A stretch of 64,000 nucleotides of DNA from NBLH01 sp050296515 (GCA_050296515.1 JBNKRJ010000026.1:1-64000); one strand, 5' to 3'. Counted from the first letter of the stretch, positions 8,007 through 16,009 are shown. Numbers and translations: made by a program. The notes: generated by a model not told the origin, from the sequence alone.

Positions 8007-8360
8007 TTATACAGGTATCCGGAAAAGTTGCTTTTTTTGGATATTTTTTATAGATATTCCGTCAACAAGCATGACCATTTGTGAATAACTCAAATTATAG
8101 CTGGCTGTTTGGATATCATATTGGGGATGTTCAAATGTGCCTGATTCTAATCGTTTATAGTAAAGGGTAAAACTGCTTCCTGACCAATGAAGCAACTTTA
8201 TTTTGTTCCTGCTTTTATTGATAAAAACATAAACATTGCCATTAGTGGGCGATTCCCCAAGATTATTTTGGATAATGCCACAAAGGCTGTCAAAACTTTT
8301 GCGCATATCTGTGGGTTGGCTGTAAAGTTGAAATGCCAAGCTAGAACCTAAAGTGAACAT
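8007..8360 (-). CDS. tnpB: IS66 accessory protein TnpB
   Basis: A 117-residue IS66 Orf2 protein, recognised by YSQPTDMRKSFDSLCGII near the N-terminus, NGNVYVFINKSRNKIKLLHW and a central GSSFTLYYKRLESGTF. It is needed for IS66 transposition in characterised members, though its biochemical role is unclear. It sits 1 bp after tnpA and before tnpC. Its C-terminal part carries IQTASYNLSYSQMVMLVDGI as in relatives. Confidence 0.92.
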   Translation of the reverse strand: MFTLGSSLAFQLYSQPTDMRKSFDSLCGIIQNNLGESPTNGNVYVFINKSRNKIKLLHWSGSSFTLYYKRLESGTFEHPQYDIQTASYNLSYSQMVMLVDGISIKNIQKKQLFRIPV

Positions 8361-8361
8361 A

Positions 8362-8664
8362 TTAAAAGAAATAGATTAATTGTTGCAATTGTTCAAATGA
8401 TATTGATGGGGGGCATGTTAATTTAACACCATTGGGATAAGTTATCTCTAGAGGTAGTTCCTGTATATTTGCCGGATATTCCATCTGTAGAGGAACAAAT
8501 ATTTCCCCATCGCCCTTTTTTGAACCTTTCCCTTTCCTGCTGTATTTTTGTGACCAATATAGAAATGAATCGTAAGTAATACCCGCATTCTGTGAAAACT
8601 CCTTCTTGCTTAATCCACTGCCCTCCCATTGTTCTACTAAAGTGTACATTTTCTTCTGTTGCAT
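8362..8664 (-). CDS. tnpA: IS66 accessory protein TnpA
   Basis: A 100-residue first gene of the IS66 operon. It has the short helix-turn-helix-like start (MYTLVEQWEGSGLSKKEFSQNAGITYDSF) followed by a WSQKY segment and a variable tail. It precedes tnpB by 1 bp. Length fits the family. Confidence 0.85.
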   Translation of the reverse strand: MQQKKMYTLVEQWEGSGLSKKEFSQNAGITYDSFLYWSQKYSRKGKGSKKGDGEIFVPLQMEYPANIQELPLEITYPNGVKLTCPPSISFEQLQQLIYFF

Positions 8665-8737
8665 CTGATTTGCCTTTTATTTTTTTACAAAACTAATCGC
8701 CCTGAGAATTATAGACAAGATGTAGATCGCAGGAGGC

Positions 8738-9010
8738 TTACAGCCAATCGTGTATTTGTGCCGCTTTTGTTTCAGGATAAAGATGAAGTTTTTCTTTGAT
8801 AAATTCTTCATAAGGAATAAGCGTTTTATAACGTTGCCCTTTTGTTTCGAGGTGTATGAAAAATTCTTCTTCGGACATTTTCAGGTATTTTTTTACAGTT
8901 CTGAAATTCATCACCAGCTCCTGGCCAATTTTTCGGGTAGAGAACCCTTCGCGTTTCATTTTATGTATTTCGTGGTACATCATCCATTCATTTAAGTTTT
9001 GTTTATTCAT
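8738..9010 (-). pseudogene. istA: Truncated IS21-family transposase IstA (N-terminus only)
   Basis: About 90 residues remain: MNKQNLNEWMMYHEIHKM, a helix-turn-helix GFSTRKIGQELVMNFRTVKKYL, then YEEFIKEKL and KAAQIHDWL. That is the start of IS21 IstA, which should exceed 300 residues. The frame ends at a TAA contributed by the right end of IS66, so the IS66 element cut it. No istB is present in the window. Confidence 0.85.
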
Positions 9011-9113
9011 AATTTGCTGCATTCTTATTTACCGAAATGTTGTACGCTTATTTACCGAAGTGTTGTATTCTTAATTACCAGTTTTGTTGTACTTTTATTT
9101 ACCAGTTCCAACA
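8742..9113 (-). mobile_element. IS21-family remnant with its terminal repeat block
   Basis: Consists of the istA start plus one terminus. Between 9018 and 9109 there are four degenerate 22-24-bp direct repeats around CTTATTTACCgaa preceded by TTGTA (at about 9018, 9040, 9063 and 9087), the multiple transposase-binding sites characteristic of IS21 ends. The outer edge is probably near 9113, where the minus strand reads TGTTGGAACTGG. The other end and istB are missing. Confidence 0.75.
9018..9109. repeat. IS21 terminal direct repeats (four units)
   Basis: Four tandem imperfect units of about 23 bp sharing TTGTAnnCTTATTTACC. Located between the istA start and the outer boundary of the element, where IS21 transposase-binding repeats are expected. 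Confidence 0.75.
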
Positions 9114-9114
9114 C

Positions 9115-9572
9115 TATAATTTCAGAATTTCTGAATTTGATAATATTGAAAGAAGTGATTGGGACCCAGATTTTATAATTGCTGATAAAATCAACTCAAA
9201 TTCAAATCGTTTCAGCATTAGGTTAAACTTACAGGGTTTGCTCAAGAACAATGAATATGCTTCGATAGCTATTGGCCTGGAAATAACTTACAATTACCTT
9301 TGGGGAAAAGATTTAGTTGAGGAAAGGATAGGACAATCTTTAAATCCAATTAATTATACCCGAAGCAATGATTTGACAAAGGAAATAGGATTAGGACTAA
9401 TTTTGAAGATTGAAATCAAGAAAATTATAATCCCTCAATTATCGCTTTGTTTTACAACTAGATCAGAGTTTATATCTGATGGAGTATTTGCAAAAGGGGG
9501 AGTCCTGTATTTTCTGGAGTCATTGGATTTACAGAATTTCAACTTGGGGTAAGATATAGATTAAGTAAATAA
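9115..9572 (+). pseudogene. C-terminal fragment of an outer-membrane beta-barrel protein, frameshifted
   Basis: From the IS21 boundary the frame reads RISEFDNIERSDWD, a series of alternating amphipathic strands (FSIRLNLQGLL, YASIAIGLEITYNYLWG, IGLGLILKIEIKKI), then DGVFAKG. A run of five G at 9496-9500 throws the frame out; with six G it would continue SPVFSGVIGFTEFQLGVRYRLSK to a stop at 9570-9572, a typical barrel C-terminus. The N-terminal half and start were lost at the IS21 insertion. Both lesions point to a dead gene. Confidence 0.65.
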
Positions 9573-9653
9573 TTGCAAACAGTATTTCATGCTCATATTT
9601 TTTTCAATACTTCGGTAGGTTCAATTTTATTTTTAAAGTTGACCATATTGTTT

Positions 9654-9755
9654 TCAGTTGAATTTTGCCACAGAGTTGGAATGGACTATGTAAGCTGTTC
9701 TCCATTTAGGGTGCCAATAGCAAGATTAGCTGCTGCACAGGCTGCGTTGAGATGA
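9654..9755 (+). pseudogene. ppdK: Orphan 3' end of pyruvate phosphate dikinase
   Basis: The frame SVEFCHRVGMDYVSCSPF followed by RVPIARLAAAQAALR-stop is the highly conserved C-terminus of pyruvate phosphate dikinase, containing the catalytic cysteine of the SCSPF motif. Upstream of 9654 the resemblance ends abruptly (the usual CGEHGGDP is absent). Only 33 of about 900 codons remain. Its native terminator hairpins follow at 9771-9842. It marks a breakpoint between the accessory region and the chromosome. Confidence 0.75.
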
Positions 9756-9770
9756 TAAATTGACTTTTCA

Positions 9771-9801
9771 ATTGGAGTGCAACTTTAAGCTGCATTCCAA
9801 T
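9771..9801 (+). terminator. Hairpin after the ppdK fragment
   Basis: Stem ATTGGAGTGCA / TGCATTCCAAT (11 bp with one G-T pair) with a 9-base loop, 16 bp after the ppdK stop. No T run; probably the intrinsic end of the former ppdK transcript together with the next hairpin. Confidence 0.5.
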
Positions 9802-9810
9802 TTAATATAG

Positions 9811-9842
9811 AAACCTATTGACTTTGGTCGGTAGGTTTTTTT
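9811..9842 (+). terminator. Rho-independent terminator
   Basis: AAACCTA ... TAGGTTT stem followed by a run of T (9836-9842). Second of two hairpins behind the ppdK fragment. Confidence 0.55.
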
Positions 9843-10018
9843 ATAAAAAGGCTAATTATTTTATCATGTTTAAGACTTATTTTAGCTAAACCGAATGAGT
9901 ATATCTGATAAAACCGTTATATTTGCTTCTTGTTTTGCAGAAAGAATTTTTGTTTAATAATGCTTTCAAGTGTCAATCATTTGATGACATAAAATAATTC
10001 AAATCAAAAAACTTTAAA

Positions 10019-10906
10019 ATGAGAACAATTACAAAACTTTTATTTTTAGCATTATCCATTCTGACAAATAATCCACTGACTTATTCGCAACAACCAATGT
10101 TAGATAAATATGAAAGCTATTACGGTAAAATTCCTCAATTACTTAATGTGGAAACTAAGGAACAACAAGGGAAGGTTTACTTTTATGCTGAAAACAATTC
10201 ATTATATCCTTTATGGGTGAAAATCGAGTGTAATCTGAGAAATATGTCTTGTAGCAAGTCTTTACCCTTCGACGAGGTTGTCTTTCCGGGAAGGTCGTCT
10301 TTATTTTATCTCGAAGTTTCAGATAATCTGACTGGCTATTCGTATAATTTTAAATACATTGTGCAAATTGGAAACCCTTTTTCTAAACATAAGATGCTAT
10401 CTTACTTAATTCCATTAAAAGCTGGAAAAAAAGTTAAACTTTCAAATATTGAATCTGAAAACTTTCTTACATTTCCTGTCAAACCCGGGGATACAATCTA
10501 TTCTTCAAGAAACGGATATGTTTGTGGAGTTCCTGGCTCAGATCACAATACAAAGAGGGGTTATTCAATAAGCGGAAATCTTGAAATAATGCATCGTGAT
10601 GGGACAATTGGAATTTATACAGGCTTATCCCCGGCAAAACTGTTTGTTAAAATAGGACAAAAGGTTGAATCAGGGGTTCCTTTAGGTACTGCAATACATG
10701 AGATGGTTCATTTTGAAGTGATCAAGTTTAGCACAAACTCAAAGATTGAGAGAGTTCCCTTGCACTTTTTCACTAAAAGCAATGAGTCTACAATATTGAT
10801 TAATGATTTTGAATATGAAGTATTACATCCAGAAAGAATAATTGAATTAGAAATGTCAAAAAGGGAAATAAAAAAAAGAGAAAAGCGTTTAGCTAAAGAA
10901 AAATAA
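10019..10906 (+). CDS. Secreted M23-like protein, probably catalytically dead
   Basis: A 295-residue protein with a signal peptide (LLFLALSILTNN, cleavage near TYSQQ). Residues about 160-245 follow an M23/LytM barrel: GDTIYSSRNGYVCGV, a NLEIMHRDGTIGIYTGLSP strand pair, VKIGQKVESGVPLGT and VHFEVIKF. In active M23 enzymes zinc is held by H-x3-D and HxH; here the YxHL position reads YTGL and only the last VHFE histidine is obvious. A structural or binding role is more likely than peptidoglycan cleavage. The lysine-rich tail (KREIKKREKRLAKEK) is unusual. It is transcribed alone, before a caspase gene on the other strand. Confidence 0.65.
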   Translation: MRTITKLLFLALSILTNNPLTYSQQPMLDKYESYYGKIPQLLNVETKEQQGKVYFYAENNSLYPLWVKIECNLRNMSCSKSLPFDEVVFPGRSSLFYLEVSDNLTGYSYNFKYIVQIGNPFSKHKMLSYLIPLKAGKKVKLSNIESENFLTFPVKPGDTIYSSRNGYVCGVPGSDHNTKRGYSISGNLEIMHRDGTIGIYTGLSPAKLFVKIGQKVESGVPLGTAIHEMVHFEVIKFSTNSKIERVPLHFFTKSNESTILINDFEYEVLHPERIIELEMSKREIKKREKRLAKEK

Positions 10907-10962
10907 AAGGTTCAATCTAAATACTTCCAAAAGAGATGATGATGTATTATTTTTCTTTATGA

Positions 10963-11094
10963 CCTAGAGCTAATTATGAGAAATACATTGAATGTTGGCC
11001 AGCTGTGGTTAATGAGCAAGTTTTGTATATCGACAATAAAAATGGTTGGTGTGCGGAACTGCTTTCATGTAAGCAATCTCAAGTAAGTCTTTAA
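10963..11094 (+). other. Short open fragment, possible gene relic
   Basis: An open frame of 43 codons without ATG reads NYEKYIECWPAVVNEQV, then LYIDNKNGWCAELL to a stop at 11092. The composition is protein-like, but I recognise no family and there is no start. It occupies most of the 240-bp gap between the M23-like gene and the caspase gene. Confidence 0.25.
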
Positions 11095-11148
11095 AGCATT
11101 TAAGGTTTAGTGGATAAATAAAACATTTAGCTCAAAAGCAATAAGTTT

Positions 11149-12411
11149 TTAGTTTTTTATCCTTTCTGAACCAACCCATTCATCCCAGGTATAATCATAA
11201 TCTTTATAGTGAATATAATACTTAGCGTCCTTTTGCTCTAAAACAACAGCCGGATAATAACTTCCTCCATCCTCAACCTGAATTTGCTGCTCTTTCCCAG
11301 TCCTAATCCTGTCATACATTACCCACTCATTCCAGGAATCTTCATATCCATCATATTTGATTAAATAGAAATCATCTTTTGTGTTGATAATTTTTGCTTT
11401 GTACCATTTTTTCTCCCATTCAACCTTAACCTTTTCATTAAGGCTATGTTTGACGAAATGCATCTTACGTAGTTGGTTTTTAGATAGTTGTTCCTGATTT
11501 TTATCCGAATAAAAATAAAACTCGGACTTATATTTATTATTTCCGATATCCTCGATAATACGAACAGGTTTCCATGAGTTATCGTTTTTTGCCCAAAAAT
11601 AGCTTCTACAGATTTTCGAGCCTTTGCATGATGTTGAATTTGAGTTAATTGCAGAAATTTTAGTGTCCATTGCAATTCCTGAAACTGCAAACCCGGCCAT
11701 TTGTCGTTCCCTGTATTTCATGGCATCAAATACCTCTTTTTTTAGCTCCGAAAGTTGAATAATGTTGTCGTTGTTTGTGTCTGCAAGTTTATTCCCATTT
11801 AAACAGTCTAATAGGGTTTGCGTAAAAGTCCAGTTTCCAGTAGAAGTGTTAGACGCTGTGGCCGAACTCAGCGCAAGTATCTTTTTACCAGATTTACCTA
11901 GTTTATTGCATTCACTTATTAAGCCTCCAGAATAACAGCAATCAGCAAATAGCAATATCCTTTCTGCTAATGATTTACTAAGAATTAAGTTAAGCTGATT
12001 CAGATCAAATCCGGTACTTTTACAGTTATTGGTAACAATATCATAATTTGCGAAAAATATTTTACCCGATTCTTGTACACCATGCCCTGCATAATAAAAT
12101 ATAATAGTTGATTCTTTATCTGCATTTGTGCTTATAGTTTTGAGTTCTTTAAGAATATTGCTTACACTTGCCTGCGAATCATACAATGTTTTAATATTAC
12201 TTTTTGGTATGCCCATGTTTATAAAGAATGCTTCCAGTTCTGCATCTTTCCTGTTTGTTTTACTAAAACTGTTAAGACCATTTTCCCATTCAAGCACTCC
12301 AACAATTAAAATATGTGTGTTTTTAGGATTGGGAATCAATTGCCCGTAGTTGTTAAAAATACATGCAAAGAAGAATAAACTGAAAAAAAAGATTCTTGTT
12401 CTCATAGTCAT
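11149..12411 (-). CDS. Secreted caspase-like peptidase with Tudor-knot-like C-terminal repeats
   Basis: A 420-residue clan CD (C14) peptidase. Signal peptide 1-23 (cleavage near NYGQ). Caspase domain about 30-250, with FYYAGHG (H110) and LLFADCCYSGG (C159 by position in the DxCxSG motif) as the dyad. DTNNDNIIQLSE (211-222) matches an EF-hand calcium loop. The C-terminal third carries three repeats (about 270-316, 328-370, 377-419); the last two, with WYKAKIINTKDDFYLIKYDG..SWNEWV and YYPAVVLEQKDAKYYIHYKD..TWDEWV, look like Tudor-knot/chromo-barrel domains. Likely cleaves after basic or acidic residues in the periplasm or outside. Transcribed divergently from 12532. Confidence 0.85.
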   Translation of the reverse strand: MTMRTRIFFFSLFFFACIFNNYGQLIPNPKNTHILIVGVLEWENGLNSFSKTNRKDAELEAFFINMGIPKSNIKTLYDSQASVSNILKELKTISTNADKESTIIFYYAGHGVQESGKIFFANYDIVTNNCKSTGFDLNQLNLILSKSLAERILLFADCCYSGGLISECNKLGKSGKKILALSSATASNTSTGNWTFTQTLLDCLNGNKLADTNNDNIIQLSELKKEVFDAMKYRERQMAGFAVSGIAMDTKISAINSNSTSCKGSKICRSYFWAKNDNSWKPVRIIEDIGNNKYKSEFYFYSDKNQEQLSKNQLRKMHFVKHSLNEKVKVEWEKKWYKAKIINTKDDFYLIKYDGYEDSWNEWVMYDRIRTGKEQQIQVEDGGSYYPAVVLEQKDAKYYIHYKDYDYTWDEWVGSERIKN

Positions 12412-12531
12412 AAGTTTTGTATTAAGTTACAAAAAAAATGAAAGTATTGCACTCACAATTTTTATTTCCATAATGAGGATATCACAGAAAAACCTATTTT
12501 TGTTTTATAAACCTATATTCGTTATAGAATA

Positions 12532-13545
12532 ATGAAGAGAAACTTTGTTTTTTGGATTATATTATTGAGCTTAAGCTCCTGTGCTACAATTCTCAATAAT
12601 CGAAAGCAAACCATTGATATACACACTAATGAACCTGTTAGATTAGCCGTAAATAATGATACAATCCCATACCAGGTAAATCATCATGGTATCATCGTTG
12701 ACAGGAGCAAAGAGTTACTACACCTTGAGTTATTTAATGAAAACATAAAGAAAGACCTGTACATTCAATCCCGACTTTCGACAGCTTATTGGATGAACTT
12801 TTTCTCTCCCTATTTCACTGGCTTTTTGATTGATTTAGTGAATGAAAAGAGATTTGCCTACCCAAAGACACTTTATATTGATTTAAATGAAGTGGGAAAC
12901 ACTTATTTGACAGACCAGCCTATTGTGAAAGTTTACCCTGAAATAAAGGGCATTTTTAAAATTGCTCCTTTGAAAACACTTAATGTTGTGAATCCTATGC
13001 TAGAATTAAGTTATGAATGGCCAAGCAACCCCGATTTTAGTTCTCAGGTTTCTGCTGCTTACATTTTTCCTATGAGTGTTTGGGATTATAACTCTGGTGA
13101 TATCAATCCTAATATGAGAGGTTTTTCCATTTCTCTTGAAGAGAAGTATTATTTGACAAGACCCTCTCCTAATGGGTTATACCTAGGATTTGAATTAAGC
13201 TATTTAAACAATAACTTTGATCGAATGTATTTTTTTGAAGATGAGAATATTGCAGACACATCTGATTATTACGATTATAGTTACAGGGATTCCATTCATA
13301 TAAAAAAACATGCATTTAGTATGAACTTAAAGCTTGGCTATCAGTTTTTTGCAAAGCACCTTTCGTTTGACATTTACGTAGGTTTTGGAGCAAGGTTTAA
13401 AGATGTACAACATTTTGACAGGATTAAACCCGACGATGTGTTTGCATGGCCGCGTCACCCAAACATCTTTTACATTTCAGATGAAGAAGGCAAATACTGG
13501 ACTGTAAGTTTACCCCTAAATTTTAAGATTGGATGGACGTTTTGA
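12532..13545 (+). CDS. Lipoprotein with beta-barrel-like C-terminus
   Basis: A 337-residue protein with lipobox SLSSC (C17), followed by ATILNNRKQTIDIHTNEPVR, a sequence type common at the start of Bacteroidota envelope lipoproteins with a PEGA-like beta domain. From about residue 150 the sequence alternates amphipathic strands (LELSYEW, YIFPMSVWDYN, GLYLGFELSYLNNNF, FSMNLKLGYQFF, FDIYVGFGARF) and ends in WTVSLPLNFKIGWTF with a terminal aromatic, as in outer-membrane barrels. The combination suggests an outer-membrane-associated protein of unknown role. It shares a 120-bp divergent control region with the caspase gene. Confidence 0.6.
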   Translation: MKRNFVFWIILLSLSSCATILNNRKQTIDIHTNEPVRLAVNNDTIPYQVNHHGIIVDRSKELLHLELFNENIKKDLYIQSRLSTAYWMNFFSPYFTGFLIDLVNEKRFAYPKTLYIDLNEVGNTYLTDQPIVKVYPEIKGIFKIAPLKTLNVVNPMLELSYEWPSNPDFSSQVSAAYIFPMSVWDYNSGDINPNMRGFSISLEEKYYLTRPSPNGLYLGFELSYLNNNFDRMYFFEDENIADTSDYYDYSYRDSIHIKKHAFSMNLKLGYQFFAKHLSFDIYVGFGARFKDVQHFDRIKPDDVFAWPRHPNIFYISDEEGKYWTVSLPLNFKIGWTF

Positions 13546-13715
13546 GTTTAACTCAGTTCATAGTTTGAACTGCAACAAAATTCAACCTGAGCAACTTAAA
13601 TTGAATAATAACTATAGTAGTTTTATTAGTTTAGAAATTGATGGAGTCAGAAACAAGGTCTTTTGTAAGCATATTACTTAAGTTCTTGATAATGAAAAAT
13701 TAAATCTGTTTATAA

Positions 13716-13747
13716 TTTGTTGATTCAAAATATAAAAACTATCTTTG
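13716..13747 (+). promoter_or_regulatory. Promoter of rpsP-rimM
   Basis: TTTG at 13716-13719, a 20-base spacer and TATCTTTG at 13740-13747 match the Bacteroidota consensus TTTG-N19-21-TAnnTTTG. It lies 33 bp before the rpsP start. Confidence 0.7.
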
Positions 13748-13780
13748 CGCTCATTTTTTAAACTAAATAAATTTTTAATT

Positions 13781-14404
13781 ATGCCTGTAAAAATCAGATT
13801 AACAAGACACGGCCGTAAGGCACAGCCGTTTTATCACATTGTGATAGCTGATAGCAGGGCGCCACGAGATGGCCGCTTTATCGAGAGGATCGGATCATAT
13901 AATCCGAATACCAATCCTGCCACTATTGACTTAGATTTTAATAGTGCGCTTAGTTGGTTGCAAAAAGGTGCGCAACCTACCGAAACAGCAAGAGCCATTT
14001 TGTCTTACAAAGGCGTTATGCTGAAAAATCATCTTCTAAAAGGTGTTACCAAAGGAGCTTTAACCGAAGAGCAAGCTGAAGCAAAGTTTGAAGCATGGCT
14101 GAAAGGGAAAGAAGCTAAGATTCAAGCTAAGGTTGATGGTTTAGCAAACAAAGAAGAAGCTGCTAAAAAAGCAAGATTAGAAGCTGAAGCTAAAATTAAT
14201 GAAGAAAGAGCTGCTGCAATTGCTAAGAGAAAATCAGATTTGGCTGCTGAATTAGAAGCAGCTGAAAAAGCTGAGCAAGCAGAGGAAGAAGGAACTGAAG
14301 AAACGACTGAAGAAGTAACTGCAGAAGCAGAAACTACAACTGAGGAAGTTAAAGAAGAGACTACCGAAGAGACTAAGGAAGAAGAAGAGAAAACAGAGGA
14401 GTAA
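13781..14404 (+). CDS. rpsP: 30S ribosomal protein S16
   Basis: A small-subunit ribosomal protein that binds 16S rRNA during assembly. The start is set at the ATG giving MPVKIRLTRHGRKAQPFYHIVIADSR, the universal S16 N-terminus; an upstream in-frame start at 13745 overlaps the promoter and is rejected. The S16 core ends near residue 85 (NHLLKGVTKGALTEEQAE). The remaining about 120 residues are a coiled, Ala/Glu/Lys-rich extension ending in a run of acidic residues, a feature of Bacteroidota S16. It is followed by rimM after 11 bp, the usual order. Confidence 0.95.
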   Translation: MPVKIRLTRHGRKAQPFYHIVIADSRAPRDGRFIERIGSYNPNTNPATIDLDFNSALSWLQKGAQPTETARAILSYKGVMLKNHLLKGVTKGALTEEQAEAKFEAWLKGKEAKIQAKVDGLANKEEAAKKARLEAEAKINEERAAAIAKRKSDLAAELEAAEKAEQAEEEGTEETTEEVTAEAETTTEEVKEETTEETKEEEEKTEE

Positions 14405-14415
14405 AAGCACTCCGA

Positions 14416-14961
14416 ATGAAGCAAATCAAATTAAAGCAGATTGGTTCATTTACAAAAACTCATGGCGTTCATGGTCAATTGGCTTTAAACCCGAGTGATA
14501 ATATCTCTTTTGATTTATTAGATAAAGGACTTATTGAAAAGGAAGCGGTTTTCATCGAGCTTGATGGAATCCCGGTTCCTTTTTTTATTGCAGAAAATGG
14601 AATTCGTGAGCTGAATGATACAACCATCCTGATTAGTCTGGAAGGTGTTGATAATGAAAAGGCTAAGCAGCTTTTTCCTTGTAAGGTTTATATAAACACT
14701 TATTATTTGTCAGACATAGATGAGTCTAATAAAGACGATCCAAATAACTGGATTGGTTTTTCAGTAAAGGATACTAAGCTGGGTGACATTGGTGAAATTA
14801 AGGAGTTTATTGACCTAAAAGAAAACCCATTGTTGAGCATTGATTGTAAAGGCCGGGAAATACTGCTTCCTTTATTAGCTGACTTTCTGCTCGAAGTCAA
14901 CATCGAAAAAGAATTTATAAAAACGGAACTCCCGGAAGGCTATCTTGAAGCTTTTGGCTAA
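14416..14961 (+). CDS. rimM: Ribosome maturation factor RimM
   Basis: Assists maturation of the 30S head domain through binding S19. The 181-residue length, the GSFTKTHGVHGQLALNPSDN start (RimM N-terminal barrel) and the PRC-barrel C-half (WIGFSVKDTKLGDIGEIKEFI...PLLADFLLEVNIEKEFI) identify it. Co-transcribed with rpsP, as is common; trmD does not follow here. Confidence 0.93.
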   Translation: MKQIKLKQIGSFTKTHGVHGQLALNPSDNISFDLLDKGLIEKEAVFIELDGIPVPFFIAENGIRELNDTTILISLEGVDNEKAKQLFPCKVYINTYYLSDIDESNKDDPNNWIGFSVKDTKLGDIGEIKEFIDLKENPLLSIDCKGREILLPLLADFLLEVNIEKEFIKTELPEGYLEAFG

Positions 14962-15006
14962 AATTAATCATTGTTAAAATATTCCGCAGCTTAAAAAAAA
15001 TAGATA

Positions 15007-15022
15007 AATTTGCGCGCAAATT
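15007..15022 (+). promoter_or_regulatory. 16-bp perfect palindrome over a -7-like box upstream of fpr
   Basis: AATTTGCGCGCAAATT is perfectly self-complementary and overlaps TAAATTTG (15005-15012), which fits the Bacteroidota -7 element. No clear -33 TTTG at the right distance was found. It could be an operator for fpr, which starts at 15184. Confidence 0.4.
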
Positions 15023-15183
15023 AGGGTGTTTGCAATTAGGATATAAACATTTGATTCTAGTATTATTTAAGTTGAGATATTAAAATCACATCCTTATTGC
15101 CAATGAACTAATTTTTAATATTAAACCCATCAATGAGGGTTTCCAAAATCAAAACTCGTAAATTATTTTATACTTTGTTGATT

Positions 15184-15984
15184 ATGAATGAATTAAATTG
15201 CTATGTAACCCAAATCATGCAGGTGTCACCTATTATGAAAATCATCAGAATTAAACCTGATGGCTGGCAACTGCCTGAATACAAAGCCGGACAATTTGTT
15301 GCTTTAGGGCTTTATGCATCTGCTGAAAGATGTAATGAAGCAACTGAGGAGCATACACAATTGGCACCTGAAAAATTGATCAAAAGAGCCTATTCAATTG
15401 CTTCTTCATCAACACAGGAGTTTGTTGAATTTTATATCACTTTGGTTCATTCGGGATCATTAACACCAAGAGTCTTTAATCTGCAAATTGGTGATAAAAT
15501 CTGGATGGGTAAAAAAGCCACAGGAATGTTTACCCTTGATGAGATTGAACCAGAACAAAATGTTGTATTGATTGCAACAGGAACTGGTGTCGCTCCTTAT
15601 ATGAGTATGCTTCGTTCAAATGCATTATCAAGAAAAGGTAAAATTATGGTTATTCATGGTGCTGCAAATAGCTGGGATTTAGGTTATTCTTCAGAATTAC
15701 AGTTGCTTGAGTCGATGTTCCCAGATTTCCATTATCATCCTACAATTACCGAGCCTGCAAAAGAACCAGTCGGATGGAATGGTGATATCCGGTTTATCGA
15801 AGAAATTTGGAAAGATACAATTATTGAGCAAAAGTTCGGTTTTAAACCAAAACCAGAAGACACTCATATTTTCTTATGTGGCAACCCAATTATGATTAAT
15901 GGGATGAAAGAAATTTTGGGCGTGGAAGGATTCAAAGTTCACAAGAAAAAAGAGCCTGGACACATTCATATTGAAGAGTTCTAG
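15184..15984 (+). CDS. fpr: Ferredoxin--NADP+ reductase
   Basis: A cytosolic FAD enzyme moving electrons between NADPH and ferredoxin or flavodoxin. FAD-binding barrel with YKAGQFVALGL and KRAYSIASSS (RxYS motif), then the NADP-binding half with LIATGTGVAPYMSML and a HIFLCGNPIMINGM segment (CGNP). The C-terminus HIHIEEF is of the bacterial subclass. The ATG at 15184 (MNELNCYVTQIMQVSP) is preferred over 15133 because it gives the usual N-terminus and leaves a leader. About 266 residues. A terminator follows. Confidence 0.9.
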   Translation: MNELNCYVTQIMQVSPIMKIIRIKPDGWQLPEYKAGQFVALGLYASAERCNEATEEHTQLAPEKLIKRAYSIASSSTQEFVEFYITLVHSGSLTPRVFNLQIGDKIWMGKKATGMFTLDEIEPEQNVVLIATGTGVAPYMSMLRSNALSRKGKIMVIHGAANSWDLGYSSELQLLESMFPDFHYHPTITEPAKEPVGWNGDIRFIEEIWKDTIIEQKFGFKPKPEDTHIFLCGNPIMINGMKEILGVEGFKVHKKKEPGHIHIEEF

Positions 15985-16009
15985 CAAAAAATATAAGAGA
16001 TGTTTAAAG

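Larger units (their letters stand above)
6414..8741 (-). mobile_element. IS66-family insertion sequence
   Basis: A 2.3-kb element with the three IS66 genes in order tnpA-tnpB-tnpC, all on the minus strand. Ends: GTAACCGACCTGCAAA from 6414, and on the minus strand from 8741 GTAAGCCTCCTGCGAT, sharing GTAA, C, CCTGC and A. IS66 elements normally make an 8-bp target duplication, but the flanks differ (GGTTCTGT at 6406-6413, AGCCAATC at 8742-8749). The left flank is a PAAR gene and the right flank an istA gene, so a flank was probably deleted or rearranged after insertion. Confidence 0.85.

Noticed and set aside
9573..9755. Independent small protein gene of 60 residues
   Set aside because: Its C-terminal half is the ppdK end and its N-terminal half has no coding character, so it is a fused relic.
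14122..14424. Minus-strand serine/valine-rich ORF
   Set aside because: It is the antisense shadow of the Glu/Ala-rich tail of ribosomal protein S16.
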